Origin: Sulfuriferula sp047300855
GTDB lineage: Bacteria; Pseudomonadota; Gammaproteobacteria; Burkholderiales; Sulfuriferulaceae
Assembly (NCBI RefSeq): GCF_047300855.1
Contig: NZ_CP170197.1
Coordinates: forward strand, 1,364,001 to 1,428,000
Direction: 5' to 3'
Length of the DNA stretch: 64,000 nucleotides
In this document: positions 16,698 through 26,832 of the stretch, one piece after another
Layout: each line of letters starts with the position of its first letter
Position numbering within the stretch: position 1 is the first letter of the stretch
Notes under the pieces: model-generated
Seen by the model: only the letters and a program-made list of their open reading frames with translations
What the model was told of the DNA's origin: nothing
The model's database searches: none
Made by a program: the position numbers and the translations under genes

Positions 16698-17798
16698 ATG
16701 ACAACTCCCTATCGTTACTTTTCAAAATCGGTATGGCTGGCAATGGGCGTGCTGGCCGTCGGTTTATTGGTCGTTTTGCCGATACTGCATCTGGGCGTGG
16801 ACAAACACAGCTCACTGTATGTATCGAGTTATGCCATCACCCTGATCGGCAAGATCATGTGCTACGCCATCCTGGCGCTGGCCATGGATCTGGTGTGGGG
16901 CTACGCAGGCATTCTTTCGCTTGGACACGGCGTGTTTTTCGCGCTGGGCGGCTATGCGTTCGGTATGTATCTGATGCGCGGCATCGGCGCAGACGGTGTT
17001 TATCACGCCAACGTGCCGGACTTCATGGTATTCCTCGACTGGAAAACGCTGCCCTGGTTCTGGCACGGGACCGAGCATTTCGCGTATAGCCTGCTACTGG
17101 TGATCCTGGTGCCCGGGCTGCTGGCATTGATGTTCGGTTTTTTCGCGTTCCGTTCGCGCATCAAGGGTGTGTATCTATCCATCATCACCCAGGCGCTGAC
17201 TTTTGCGGCGATGCTGCTGTTTTTCCGCAATGAAACCGGCTTTGGCGGCAACAACGGCTTTACCGATTTCAAGCGCGTACTGGGTTATTCCATCACCGCG
17301 CCGGAAACCCGCGTCGCCATTTATATGCTGACCGGGCTGGTATTGTTGGGCGCGCTGCTGCTCGGGCGTTATATCGTCACCTCCAAATATGGACGGGTGC
17401 TCGCGGCCATCCGCGATGCCGAATCGCGCGTCATGTTTTGCGGTTATAACCCGGTCAGCTACAAGCTCTTCATCTGGACGTTGTCGGCCGTTTTGAGTGG
17501 CATCGCCGGAGCGCTGTATGTGCCCCAGGTCGGCATCATCAATCCGAGTGAAATGTCGCCTGCCAACTCGATCGAAATCGCCATCTGGACTGCGGTGGGC
17601 GGGCGCGCCACGCTGATCGGCCCGATACTTGGTGCGGTGCTGGTGAATGCCGCAAAAAGTTATCTTACGGTGAGTTTTCCCGATTACTGGCTGTTTTTTC
17701 TGGGTGCGCTTTTCATCGTCGTTACGCTTTATCTGCCGCACGGGCTGATGGGGCTGCTGAGTGCATTGCGCCGCAAAATAACAGGTGGCTGGAAATGA
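16698..17798 (+). CDS. urtC: Urea ABC transporter, permease UrtC
   Basis: The 366-residue inner-membrane permease has about 9-10 hydrophobic helices and the LivM-type EAA-like loop (AIRDAESRVMFCGYNPVSYKLFIWTLSA). WGYAGILSLGHGVFFALGGYA is typical of UrtC. It pairs with UrtB to move urea across the membrane. The stop overlaps the urtD ATG (ATGA), showing translational coupling. It is the third gene of the operon and nothing unusual is seen in it. Confidence 0.95.
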   Translation: MTTPYRYFSKSVWLAMGVLAVGLLVVLPILHLGVDKHSSLYVSSYAITLIGKIMCYAILALAMDLVWGYAGILSLGHGVFFALGGYAFGMYLMRGIGADGVYHANVPDFMVFLDWKTLPWFWHGTEHFAYSLLLVILVPGLLALMFGFFAFRSRIKGVYLSIITQALTFAAMLLFFRNETGFGGNNGFTDFKRVLGYSITAPETRVAIYMLTGLVLLGALLLGRYIVTSKYGRVLAAIRDAESRVMFCGYNPVSYKLFIWTLSAVLSGIAGALYVPQVGIINPSEMSPANSIEIAIWTAVGGRATLIGPILGAVLVNAAKSYLTVSFPDYWLFFLGALFIVVTLYLPHGLMGLLSALRRKITGGWK

Positions 17799-18628
17799 AT
17801 ACCCCGGTTACTGAAAACAACGAGACACAGGACGGCGGAGCATTGACCGGGCTCGCCCACTTTGTGCAGCCGGGCGAGCTGGATGCCAGCCATGGTCCGG
17901 TGTTGTATCTGGATGACATCACCGTCAGCTTTGATGGTTTCCGGGCGCTCAATCAACTTAGTCTCACTATAGACAACGGCGAGTTGCGATGCATCATCGG
18001 GCCCAATGGTGCCGGCAAGACCACCATGATGGATGTAATCACCGGCAAGACGCGCGCAGACAGCGGCACTGCATTCTTCGGCCAGACCCTGGATCTGACC
18101 AAAATGAATGAGGCCAAAATTGTGCAGAGCGGTATTGGCCGAAAATTCCAGAAACCTACGGTGTTCGAGCAGCACAGTGTGTTCGAGAATCTGGAACTGG
18201 CCATGCAGGCGGATCGTAGTGTGTGGGCGACTCTGTTCGCCAGGCTGGATAGCGAATCGCGTGATCGCATCGCCGACACGCTCAAGCTGATTCGTTTGCA
18301 GGATAGCGCCGATCGTCCCGCCGGGCTGCTCTCGCACGGCCAGAAACAATGGCTGGAAATCGGCATGTTGCTGATCCAGCGCCCCAAATTGCTGCTGCTG
18401 GACGAACCTGTTGCGGGCATGACCGATGAAGAAACCGACCGTACTGCCGAACTGTTCCTGTCGCTGGCGGGTAAACACTCGCTCATGGTGGTGGAGCATG
18501 ACATGGCGTTTGTCGCACAGATCGCCAAAAAAGTGACGGTGTTGCATGAGGGCAGCGTGCTGGCCGAGGGAAGCCTGGATCAGGTGCAAAACAACGAACG
18601 CGTGATTGAGGTTTATCTGGGACGCTAA
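17795..18628 (+). CDS. urtD: Urea ABC transporter, ATP-binding protein UrtD
   Basis: The 277-residue ABC ATPase has Walker A GPNGAGKTT (near 69), an ABC motif variant LLSHGQKQWLEIG, Walker B LLLLDEPVAGM and an H-loop VVEHDM. As in the LivG group, an N-terminal tail of about 35 residues precedes the ATPase core. It powers urea uptake with UrtE. It overlaps urtC by 4 bases, and its stop overlaps the urtE start (TAATG). Confidence 0.95.
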   Translation: MNTPVTENNETQDGGALTGLAHFVQPGELDASHGPVLYLDDITVSFDGFRALNQLSLTIDNGELRCIIGPNGAGKTTMMDVITGKTRADSGTAFFGQTLDLTKMNEAKIVQSGIGRKFQKPTVFEQHSVFENLELAMQADRSVWATLFARLDSESRDRIADTLKLIRLQDSADRPAGLLSHGQKQWLEIGMLLIQRPKLLLLDEPVAGMTDEETDRTAELFLSLAGKHSLMVVEHDMAFVAQIAKKVTVLHEGSVLAEGSLDQVQNNERVIEVYLGR

Positions 18629-19320
18629 TGTTTAAAGTCGAACAAATCAATCAATACTACGGCGGCTCGCACATTCTGCGCGATGTCGGGTTTACGCTGG
18701 AATCAGGGCGCGTCACCTGCCTGTTGGGGCGCAACGGCGTCGGTAAAACCACGCTGCTGAAATGCCTGATGGGTTTGCTGCCCGCGCGTTCCGGCCAGAT
18801 CCAGTTTGACGGGCGCGACATTACCCGCTTGCCGCCGCATGCGCGTGCACAACTCGGTATCGGTTATGTGCCGCAGGGGCGCGAGATATTTCCGCGCCTG
18901 ACGGTAGCCGAAAATTTGCAGATGGGACTGGCCGGGTTGCCGGCCCGGGAAAAATTACCGCCGCTTATTTTTGAATTATTCCCGGTCCTGAAAGACATGC
19001 TGCACCGGCGCGGCGGCGATTTGTCCGGCGGTCAGCAACAACAGCTCTCGATTGGCCGTGCCCTGGCCATGCGCCCCAAACTGCTGATTCTGGATGAGCC
19101 TACCGAGGGTATCCAGCCTTCCATCATCAAGGACATCGAGCGCGCCATCCGGCGCCTGTCCGGTGAGGGTGAGATGGCCATTTTGCTGGTCGAGCAGTAC
19201 TACGACTTTGCCCGCGATCTGGCTGACCAGTACCTGGTGATGGTGCGCGGTGAAATCATCAAGCGCGGCGCGGGGCGCAGCATGGATGCAGACAACGTGC
19301 GCAGCTACCTGTCCATTTAA
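18628..19320 (+). CDS. urtE: Urea ABC transporter, ATP-binding protein UrtE
   Basis: The 230-residue LivF-type ATPase has Walker A GRNGVGKTT, a Q-loop followed by GYVPQGREIFPRLTV, the ABC signature LSGGQQQQLSIG, and Walker B LLILDEPTEG. It is the last transporter gene; allophanate hydrolase follows within about 30-70 bp. The start codon shares bases with the urtD stop. Confidence 0.95.
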   Translation: MFKVEQINQYYGGSHILRDVGFTLESGRVTCLLGRNGVGKTTLLKCLMGLLPARSGQIQFDGRDITRLPPHARAQLGIGYVPQGREIFPRLTVAENLQMGLAGLPAREKLPPLIFELFPVLKDMLHRRGGDLSGGQQQQLSIGRALAMRPKLLILDEPTEGIQPSIIKDIERAIRRLSGEGEMAILLVEQYYDFARDLADQYLVMVRGEIIKRGAGRSMDADNVRSYLSI

Positions 19321-19348
19321 TCAATCAATATTGAATCGATAACTCGAT

Positions 19349-21220
19349 ATGCCTGGTCAAAAAATGCAAATAAACGCACCTGGGATGCCTACCATGGGAT
19401 GGACCATCAGCCAGTGGCGCGCCGCCTATCTTGTGGATCAGGCCGATCCGGACAAGTTGCTTGGGGAACTGCTGGCAGGTTTGCAACATGACGACCCGGC
19501 CTGGATCATGATCGTGGATAGCACCACACTCAAGCAGCAGTTGGATGCCCTGGCGGAGGCTTTGGTACAGGCCAATGGCGAGCGCAGCCGCCTGCCGTTG
19601 TATGGCATTCCGTTTGCTGTCAAGGACAACATGGATGTGGCCGGACTGCCGACCACGGCGGCGTGTCCGGCCTTTGCCCATGTGGCTGGACACGATGCCG
19701 CCGTCGTGACGCGCTTGCGCGCAGCGGGCGCCATCCTGGTCGGCAAGACCAATCTGGATCAGTTTGCTACCGGGCTGGTGGGCGTGCGTTCGCCCTATGG
19801 CGTGGTGACCAACCCCTTCAACCCGGCGTATATCGGAGGTGGGTCGAGTTCGGGTTCGGCTTCGGTGGTGGCGCGTGGCATTGTGCCGTTCACATTGGGT
19901 ACGGATACCGCCGGGTCCGGTCGCGTGCCTGCCGCATTCAATAATCTGGTCGGACTGAAACCCACGCGCGGTCTGGTCAGCAGCGTGGGAGTGGTGCCGG
20001 CGTGCCGCACGCTGGATTGCGTATCCGTGTTTGCGTTGAACGTGGAGGATGCGGGCAGTGTGCTTGATGTGATCGGCGGCTTCGATGCGGCGGATCCGTA
20101 CTCGCGCCCCAGCGTGCCGGACCAGGCTGCCGTGCGCATAGGGCAGACGCCACGTTTCGCCATACCGCAACAGCCGGATTTTTGCGGGGATGCGGTTCAA
20201 GCTGCGGCATATAGCGCTGCCCTGGCACAAATGCGCGCGCTCGGTGTCGTGCTGGAGCCGGTTGATTTCACCCCGATGCAGGCACTGGCGGCGCTGCTCT
20301 ACGATGGCCCCTGGGTGGCCGAGCGCTATGCGGCCATTGCCGAATTCATCGCAGACCATGCGGCGGACATGCACCCGGTAGTGCGCGACATCATCGAACG
20401 GGCAGGGCGCTACAGCGCGGTGGATACGTTCAAGGCAGAGTACCGTCGCGCCGAGCTCAAACGTGCACTGGATAGTTTGCTGGCGGATTTTGATGCCTTG
20501 CTGGTGCCCAGCGCCCCCACGCTGCCGACGCTCGCGGCGGTCGCTGCGGAGCCGATAGCAGCCAACAGCCAGCTGGGGATTTATACCAATTTTGTCAATC
20601 TTGGAGATTGTGCCGCGCTGGCATTGCCCGCGGGCTGGCGTAGCGACGGTCTGCCGTTTGGCATGACGCTGATTGCGCCGGCCTGGCGCGATTACGCCCT
20701 GCTGGATTTTGCTTTGCGCTGGCAGCGCCATGCTCCGTGGATGCTGGGTGCAACAGGGCTGGATTTGCCGGCTGATAGTGCTGCCCCGACTGTGCCCGCT
20801 GCACCCGCACCCGGTTATGTTCGTCTTGCCGTGGTCGGTGCGCATTTGACCGGCATGCCGCTGAACCATCAGCTCACCACACGCCATGCCCGGTTCGTCG
20901 AGCGTACCCGGACTGCGGATTGCTATCGCCTGTATGCCTTGCCCAACACCACGCCATCCAAGCCGGGACTGGTGCGCGATGCGCAAAGCGGCAGTGCAAT
21001 CGAGGTGGAAGTATGGGATGTGCCGTTAGGCGGATTCGGATCCTTTGTCGCAGAAGTTCCCGCACCCCTGGGCATTGGCAGCGTTGAGCTGGGCGATGGC
21101 AGCGTGGTCAAGGGATTTATCTGCGAACCGTGGGCGCTGAAGGGCGCAACCGAAATCACGGCACTGGGCGGCTGGCGTGCGTTCCTGGCGCAATTGAATC
21201 ACTCTGGAAAAAGCGATTGA
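19349..21220 (+). CDS. atzF: Allophanate hydrolase
   Basis: The protein of up to 623 residues has an amidase-signature domain with the Ser-cisSer-Lys triad: Lys in FAVKDNMDV (92), then GGGSSSGSA and TDTAGSGR. A C-terminal domain of about 130 residues after residue 490 is typical of allophanate hydrolase. It splits allophanate into two NH3 and two CO2, completing the urea amidolyase route with the next gene. The start is uncertain: ATGs at 19349, 19385 and 19394 are in frame. The last (MGWTISQW) sits closest to the conserved region. Confidence 0.92.
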   Translation: MPGQKMQINAPGMPTMGWTISQWRAAYLVDQADPDKLLGELLAGLQHDDPAWIMIVDSTTLKQQLDALAEALVQANGERSRLPLYGIPFAVKDNMDVAGLPTTAACPAFAHVAGHDAAVVTRLRAAGAILVGKTNLDQFATGLVGVRSPYGVVTNPFNPAYIGGGSSSGSASVVARGIVPFTLGTDTAGSGRVPAAFNNLVGLKPTRGLVSSVGVVPACRTLDCVSVFALNVEDAGSVLDVIGGFDAADPYSRPSVPDQAAVRIGQTPRFAIPQQPDFCGDAVQAAAYSAALAQMRALGVVLEPVDFTPMQALAALLYDGPWVAERYAAIAEFIADHAADMHPVVRDIIERAGRYSAVDTFKAEYRRAELKRALDSLLADFDALLVPSAPTLPTLAAVAAEPIAANSQLGIYTNFVNLGDCAALALPAGWRSDGLPFGMTLIAPAWRDYALLDFALRWQRHAPWMLGATGLDLPADSAAPTVPAAPAPGYVRLAVVGAHLTGMPLNHQLTTRHARFVERTRTADCYRLYALPNTTPSKPGLVRDAQSGSAIEVEVWDVPLGGFGSFVAEVPAPLGIGSVELGDGSVVKGFICEPWALKGATEITALGGWRAFLAQLNHSGKSD

Positions 21221-21221
21221 A

Positions 21222-21347
21222 GCCACAGAGAACACAGAGGGTACAAAGTTGCGGGAGGGCGAGCAGGATTTTTCTGCAAGCAGCTAAGTGACCGAACCAC
21301 CTGATTCCTTCTTCGTTTTCCTCCGTGTGCTCTGTGTTCTCTGTGGC
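21222..21347. repeat. Dispersed inverted-repeat element, copy 1
   Basis: GCCACAGAGAACACAGAG (21222-21239) and its exact complement (21330-21347) bound about 90 bases of interior, immediately after the allophanate hydrolase stop. A near copy lies at 59264-59337. It looks like a small non-coding mobile or REP-like repeat. Open frames across it are artefacts. Confidence 0.75.
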
Positions 21348-21383
21348 CAAAGCGGTTTTTTGAATAACTAAATCGAGGTTGTC

Positions 21384-24300
21384 ATGTTCCATACTGTATT
21401 GGTCGCCAACCGCGGCGAAATTGCCGTTCGCACTATCCGCACCCTGAAGAAGATGGGGATACGCAGTGTCGCGGTTTACTCCGATGCCGACCGCAATGCG
21501 CGCCACGTGGTCGATGCCAATGAGGCGGTTGCGCTGGGCGGCAACAGCCCGGCGGAGAGCTATCTGCGTGGTGACAAGATCATTGAAGCAGCCAAATCGG
21601 TCGGGGCGCAGGCGATTATTCCCGGCTACGGTTTTTTATCCGAGAACGCCGATTTCGCCGAGGCGTGCGAGGCCGCCGGGCTGGTGTTTATCGGGCCTAC
21701 GCCGGAACAGATGCGTCAGTTCGGCCTCAAACACACCGCGCGTGAAATTGCCGGTGCGGCGGGCGTGTCGCTTACGCCGGGCTCAGGCTTGCTTGCTGAT
21801 CTGGCTGAGGCCACCCAGGCTGCCGCGCGGCTGGGCTACCCGGTGATGCTGAAGAGCACCGCAGGTGGCGGCGGGATCGGCCTGAGCCGGTGTAACGATG
21901 AAGCCGAACTGGTGGCCGCATTTGAAACGGTGCAGCGCCTCGGGAAAAATTTCTTCAGCGATGGCGGCGTGTTTCTGGAACGTTTTGTGGAAAATGCGCG
22001 CCACGTTGAAGTGCAGATTTTCGGCGATGGCCAAGGCAATGTAACCGCATTGGGAGAGCGTGACTGCTCGCTGCAGCGCCGCAACCAGAAGGTGGTGGAA
22101 GAAACGCCGGCACCAAACTTGCCTCCGGCCACGCGTGCTCAATTACTCGATGCCGCAGTCAGGCTGGGCAAGGCGGTCAACTATCGTTCTGCCGGAACCA
22201 TCGAATTCATCTACGACGCAGCGCGTGACGCGTTTTATTTTCTGGAGGTCAACACGCGCTTGCAGGTTGAGCATCCGATTACCGAAGCGGTCACCGGCAT
22301 CGATCTGATTGCGTGGATGGTCAGCACCGCAGCAGGCGAGCCACCTGCGCTGGACGTGCCTGTCGTGCCGCAGGGCGCGGCCATCGAAGTGCGCATTTAT
22401 GCCGAAGATCCGGTAAAGAATTTTCAGCCTTCCCCGGGCGTGCTGACCGAGGTGGTGTTCCCGGAAGACGTACGCGTGGATACCTGGGTGTCCACCGGGG
22501 TGGAAGTCTCTGCGCATTATGATCCGATGCTGGTCAAGCTGATTGCTTATGGCGATAACCGTGAAGCGGCATTGGCGAAACTGATTGAAGCCCTCGATGC
22601 CACGAGCATAGCGGGGATCGCCACGAACCTGGATTACCTGCGTCAGGTGGTGGCCTCACCGGTGTTTGTCAGCGGCAATGTCTCGACCGCTGCACTGGAA
22701 GGCTTCCGTTTCCATCCGTCGGTGATCGAGGTGGTCGAGGCCGGCACCTATTCCACCGTACAGGATTATCCGGGACGAATCGGCTACTGGGATATCGGAG
22801 TGCCGCCGTCCGGCCCGATGGACGATTACGCGTTTCGCCTGGCTAACCGCATCGTCGGAAATCATCCCGGCGCCGCAGCGCTGGAATGCACGATTCAGGG
22901 AGCGACGCTCAAATTCCATTGCGCAGCAACGATCGCGTTGAGCGGCGCTCCTACGGCTGCAACCCTGGACGGCAAACCGGTCGCATTCTGGCAGGCGATC
23001 AAGGTTAAAAGTGGCCAAAAATTGGTGATCGGCAAGGTATTGAGCGGTTGCCGCACGTATTTTGCGGTGCGTGGCGGGCTGGATGTGCCGGTGTATCTGG
23101 GCAGCCGCTCGACCTTTGCGCTGGGGCAGTTTGGCGGCCATGGCGGACGGCCGCTCAGGGTCGGCGACATGCTGGCAGTCAGTCGCCCGGTATTGCCTGC
23201 CTGCACCACGCCCGCGCCATGCTATGCCGAGTCGGCAGCACCCGCGGCATTGATACCCGAATACAGCCAGGATTGGGAAATCGGCGTGCTGTATGGTCCG
23301 CACGGCGCACCGGATTTTTTTACCGATGACGCGATCGAGATGTTTTTCTCCACCGCCTGGGAAGTGCATTACAACTCCAATCGCCTGGGTATCCGCCTGA
23401 ATGGGCCAAAGCCCACCTGGGCGCGCAGCGATGGCGGCGAGGCGGGTTTGCATCCGTCCAATATTCACGATTGCGAGTATGCGATCGGCAGCATTAATTT
23501 TACCGGCGACATGCCAGTGATTCTGACGCGCGACGGCCCCAGCCTGGGCGGCTTTGTGTGCCCGGCCACGATTGCCCGTGCCGAGTTGTGGAAAGTCGGC
23601 CAGGTCAAGCCGGGTGACCGCATCCGCTTCCTCCCGCTCAGTTTCGATGATGCGCTGGCACTGGAACGCGCCCAGGACGAAGCAATCGAAACGCTCAGTG
23701 CCATGCCGGCGTTGCCGAGTGTCAAGCTGCCCAGCCTGCAGCCGGCCGGTACCGTATCGGCCTGTGTGTTACGCGAATTGCCGGAGCAGGGCGAGCGGCC
23801 TGGCGTGGCCTATCGGCAGGCAGGGGATAAATACATCCTGCTGGAGTACGGTGCCAATGTGCTCGATTTGCACTCGCGGCTGCGCATTCATGCATTGATG
23901 GAGGCGATCAAGGCCAATCCGGTCGACGGCATACTGGAGTTGTCGCCGGGCGTGCGCTCGCTGCAGATCCATTACGACAGCCGCATCCTGCATCAAACTG
24001 CATTGCTCGATATGCTGTGCGCGCTGGAAGCGCAACTGCCACCTGCCAGAAGCATGCGCGTGCCCAGCCGTATCGTGCATCTGCCGCTGGCGTTCGAGGA
24101 TAGCGCTACGCTGGATGCGGTGGCGCGCTATCGGCAATCGGTCAAGGACAGCGCGCCGTGGCTGCCGAGTAATGTTGAATTCATCCGCCGTATCAACGGC
24201 CTCGCCAGTCAGGATGCGGTGCGCGATATCGTGTTCAATACCAGTTATATGGTGCTGGGGCTGGGTGATGTGTATCTGGGTGCACCGTGTGCGGTTCCGG

Positions 24301-25010
24301 TTGATCCGCGCCATCGCCTGCTCACTTCCAAGTACAACCCGGCGCGTACTTACACGGCGGAGGGCACGGTCGGTATCGGTGGCGTCTACATGTGCATCTA
24401 CGGCATGGATTCGCCCGGCGGTTACCAGCTTATCGGACGCACCCTGCCGATCTGGAACAAGTTTCTGAAAAACCCGCAATTCGAACAGGGCGCGCCGTGG
24501 CTGTTGCGTTTCTTCGATCAGGTGCGCTATTACCCGGTGAGCGAAACGGAACTGAATCAGCTACGTGAGGATTTCCGCGAAGGGCGGGCCAGCATCCGCA
24601 TTGAAGACGCCGTGTTTGACCTCGCTCAATACGATGCATTCCTGCGCGACAATGCGGAAAGTATCGCCGACTTTCAGGCACATCAGCAGGCGGCTTTCAA
24701 CGCAGAAATTGCTCACTGGCAAACCTATGCAACGGAAACCGTAGCGCATGATGACGAGACGGACGTGGCGCCGCTTCAGGAAGATAGCGCTGGTCATATT
24801 GTGGCATCGGATATCAGCGGCAGTATCTGGAAGCTGCTGATTGAAGCGGGTTCTGTGGTAAAAGCAGGTGACCCTCTGTTGATTGTCGAGGCGATGAAAA
24901 TGGAGTTTTCCGTCTATTCGCCGGTCGACGGAACGGTGTGCGCTTTGCATTGCCGCGCCGGCAAACAGGTCACTGCGGGCGATGCGCTGGTTGTGATCGA
25001 ACCTGCGTAG
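21384..25010 (+). CDS. uca: Urea carboxylase (biotin-dependent)
   Basis: The 1208-residue enzyme has a biotin carboxylase domain (1-450; VANRGEIAVR, glycine-rich KSTAGGGGIGL, EVNTRLQVEHPITE). The carboxyltransferase part, related to KipA/KipI, starts near EAGTYSTVQDYPGRIGYW and continues to about 1020. The C-terminal biotinyl domain carries VEAMKMEF, whose Lys is biotinylated. With ATP and bicarbonate it turns urea into allophanate for the upstream hydrolase. The repeat element separates the two genes, but they are clearly one functional unit. The usual family length is 1200 residues, so it is intact. Confidence 0.96.
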   Translation: MFHTVLVANRGEIAVRTIRTLKKMGIRSVAVYSDADRNARHVVDANEAVALGGNSPAESYLRGDKIIEAAKSVGAQAIIPGYGFLSENADFAEACEAAGLVFIGPTPEQMRQFGLKHTAREIAGAAGVSLTPGSGLLADLAEATQAAARLGYPVMLKSTAGGGGIGLSRCNDEAELVAAFETVQRLGKNFFSDGGVFLERFVENARHVEVQIFGDGQGNVTALGERDCSLQRRNQKVVEETPAPNLPPATRAQLLDAAVRLGKAVNYRSAGTIEFIYDAARDAFYFLEVNTRLQVEHPITEAVTGIDLIAWMVSTAAGEPPALDVPVVPQGAAIEVRIYAEDPVKNFQPSPGVLTEVVFPEDVRVDTWVSTGVEVSAHYDPMLVKLIAYGDNREAALAKLIEALDATSIAGIATNLDYLRQVVASPVFVSGNVSTAALEGFRFHPSVIEVVEAGTYSTVQDYPGRIGYWDIGVPPSGPMDDYAFRLANRIVGNHPGAAALECTIQGATLKFHCAATIALSGAPTAATLDGKPVAFWQAIKVKSGQKLVIGKVLSGCRTYFAVRGGLDVPVYLGSRSTFALGQFGGHGGRPLRVGDMLAVSRPVLPACTTPAPCYAESAAPAALIPEYSQDWEIGVLYGPHGAPDFFTDDAIEMFFSTAWEVHYNSNRLGIRLNGPKPTWARSDGGEAGLHPSNIHDCEYAIGSINFTGDMPVILTRDGPSLGGFVCPATIARAELWKVGQVKPGDRIRFLPLSFDDALALERAQDEAIETLSAMPALPSVKLPSLQPAGTVSACVLRELPEQGERPGVAYRQAGDKYILLEYGANVLDLHSRLRIHALMEAIKANPVDGILELSPGVRSLQIHYDSRILHQTALLDMLCALEAQLPPARSMRVPSRIVHLPLAFEDSATLDAVARYRQSVKDSAPWLPSNVEFIRRINGLASQDAVRDIVFNTSYMVLGLGDVYLGAPCAVPVDPRHRLLTSKYNPARTYTAEGTVGIGGVYMCIYGMDSPGGYQLIGRTLPIWNKFLKNPQFEQGAPWLLRFFDQVRYYPVSETELNQLREDFREGRASIRIEDAVFDLAQYDAFLRDNAESIADFQAHQQAAFNAEIAHWQTYATETVAHDDETDVAPLQEDSAGHIVASDISGSIWKLLIEAGSVVKAGDPLLIVEAMKMEFSVYSPVDGTVCALHCRAGKQVTAGDALVVIEPA

Positions 25011-25015
25011 TGTGA

Positions 25016-25768
25016 TTACGCTGAACGGTTGCGGTTGCCGCCGCGACGCGCACGTTCGAGTTGGGTCAGGGTGAGATTCTTGACAAAATTCTCACTGTAA
25101 CTGATGTGCGCTTTCATCAGTCTTTGCGCTTCGGACAGGTTGCGCTGGAGCAGCTGCTGGCAAATCTGGTAGTGCTCTTCGTAGGTGCGGTCGATGCGCG
25201 TGGCGTTGGTAAAATCGAGGCGCCGGACTGCACGGATACGTCCGTTGATATCTTCCAGATAATGCTTCAAGGCGATGTTTCCACCACCTTCCGCCAGGGT
25301 CATGTGAAAGGACTCGTCGTGCGCTTCCATTTCTTCCGGGTCGTTGCTGCGTTCCTCCTGCCGGGCAGGATCCCAGGACTGCGCCAGTTTTTCCAGATCG
25401 GTGGTGGGCATGAATTCGGCAGCCAATTGCAGGGACAACATTTCCAGCGTGATGCGAACCTGGTAGTAATGCGCGAGTTCCGCGATATCGAGGTTGCGGA
25501 TAAAGCACCCCTGCTTTGGCAGTATGCGTAAATAGCCTTCTGTCTCAAGACGCTGTAATGCTCCGCGGATCGGAGTACGACTTACACCATATTGAGCCGC
25601 CAGCTCGGACTCGGTAACCCGCGTTCCCGGATAAAGTTCGAAATTGAGAATGCTTTCACGCAACTGGTGGTATACGTCTTTTGCACTGGGTTTGGCTTCC
25701 GACACAAGCACCTCTGGAGTGGATTTTTCTGCCTGGTTTGATTGTAGGCTGATGCGGGAAGTCTCCAC
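25016..25768 (-). CDS. GntR-family regulator (FCD type) of the urea cluster
   Basis: The 250-residue protein has an N-terminal winged helix (VYHQLRESILNFELYPGTRVTE, then LAAQYGVSRTPIRGALQRLE) and an all-helical FCD effector domain from about 105. It is convergent with urea carboxylase, 5 bp apart, a position that suggests local control. Its likely operator is the TTGTATACAA palindrome upstream of urtA (inference). The start is a GTG with no clear Shine-Dalgarno. A TATATT -10-like element lies about 20 bases upstream, so leaderless translation is possible. Confidence 0.88.
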   Translation of the reverse strand: METSRISLQSNQAEKSTPEVLVSEAKPSAKDVYHQLRESILNFELYPGTRVTESELAAQYGVSRTPIRGALQRLETEGYLRILPKQGCFIRNLDIAELAHYYQVRITLEMLSLQLAAEFMPTTDLEKLAQSWDPARQEERSNDPEEMEAHDESFHMTLAEGGGNIALKHYLEDINGRIRAVRRLDFTNATRIDRTYEEHYQICQQLLQRNLSEAQRLMKAHISYSENFVKNLTLTQLERARRGGNRNRSA

Positions 25769-25934
25769 AACCGATTCAGGTAATATAATTTAGGCGATCT
25801 GAAAAACCAGCTGTTTATCCGGTGAATAATGCGTAGTGGCGGGTCTCTGGGTATATAAGTCCACGATGATTTATGGATTTATTCCTGCGCCAATTTATTG
25901 CACTCTGTGACGCCTCAAGAGATAAAAGAGTGAG

Positions 25935-26783
25935 TTATTCTGCCGCCAGTAATCGCAACCGCCGTGCGGCTTCTTCGGCACGCGCGTCATCGATTTCCCG
26001 CATCACACTGTCCAGATCGACTGCCTCGGTGCTGCGTTCGAAATGGCCGGTGAGGACGACCTCCGGGTGCAACTCGCCGTGCTCGAACAGCGACCAGATT
26101 TCCTTGCCATAGTCGGTGGAGAGCAACTCCGGTGCGAAGCGGCCAAAATAGGCGGTGAGATTGCCGACATCGCGTTCCAGCATGCTGCTGGCGTGGTTGT
26201 TGCCCGCAGCATCTACCGCCTGGGGCAGGTCGATGATGACCGGACCATCAGCGCCTACCAGGATGTTGTATTCGGATAAATCGCCGTGAATGATCCCGGC
26301 GCACAGCATGCGCACCACTTCCATCATCAATGTGTGATGGTGGGCGCGTGCCTGTTCTGCGCTGAACTCCACATCGTTGAGGCGGGGGGCTGCGTCGCCC
26401 TGCGCGTCGGTCACTAACTCCATCAGCAATACGCCTTCGTGGAAGTTATACGGCTTGGGCACGCGCACGCCGGCGGCGGCGAGGCGATACAAGGCATCGA
26501 CTTCGGCGTTTTGCCAGGCTTCTTCCTGCGCTTTGCGTCCATAGCGTGTGCCTTTTGCCATGGCGCGCGCCTGACGACTGTTTTTGGTTTTGCGATTTTC
26601 GGTGTAATCGACGGCCTGGCGAAAGCTGCGCTTGTTGGCTTCCTTGTATACCTTGGCGCAGCGTATTTCTTCGCCGCAGCGGACAACGAAGACCATGGCC
26701 TCCTTGCCGCTCATAAGCTGACGGATGACCGTATCTACCAGGCCATCTTCGATCAGCGGTTCGAGTCGTTTTGGTGTTTTCAT
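25935..26783 (-). CDS. RIO1-like serine/threonine protein kinase
   Basis: The 282-residue protein has kinase features of the RIO family: nucleotide-loop region SGKEAMVFVV with Lys in CAKVYKE, catalytic loop HGDLSEYNILV, and metal-binding IIDLPQAVD in place of DFG. A basic insert (KTKNSRQARAMAKGTRYGRK) follows the first Lys. Bacterial RIO kinases of this type are known but poorly understood. It follows the RpfE-like gene by about 50 bp on the same strand and is probably cotranscribed with it. No accessory domains are seen. Confidence 0.88.
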   Translation of the reverse strand: MKTPKRLEPLIEDGLVDTVIRQLMSGKEAMVFVVRCGEEIRCAKVYKEANKRSFRQAVDYTENRKTKNSRQARAMAKGTRYGRKAQEEAWQNAEVDALYRLAAAGVRVPKPYNFHEGVLLMELVTDAQGDAAPRLNDVEFSAEQARAHHHTLMMEVVRMLCAGIIHGDLSEYNILVGADGPVIIDLPQAVDAAGNNHASSMLERDVGNLTAYFGRFAPELLSTDYGKEIWSLFEHGELHPEVVLTGHFERSTEAVDLDSVMREIDDARAEEAARRLRLLAAE

Positions 26784-26832
26784 AATTGCGCAGGGGTCAG
26801 TCAGGATTCAGTAAAAGATCAGATAGCAAAAA

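Noticed and set aside
21156..21506. 116-residue minus frame across the repeat
   Set aside because: It is a typical artefact of the CTCTGTG repeat and the start of urea carboxylase.
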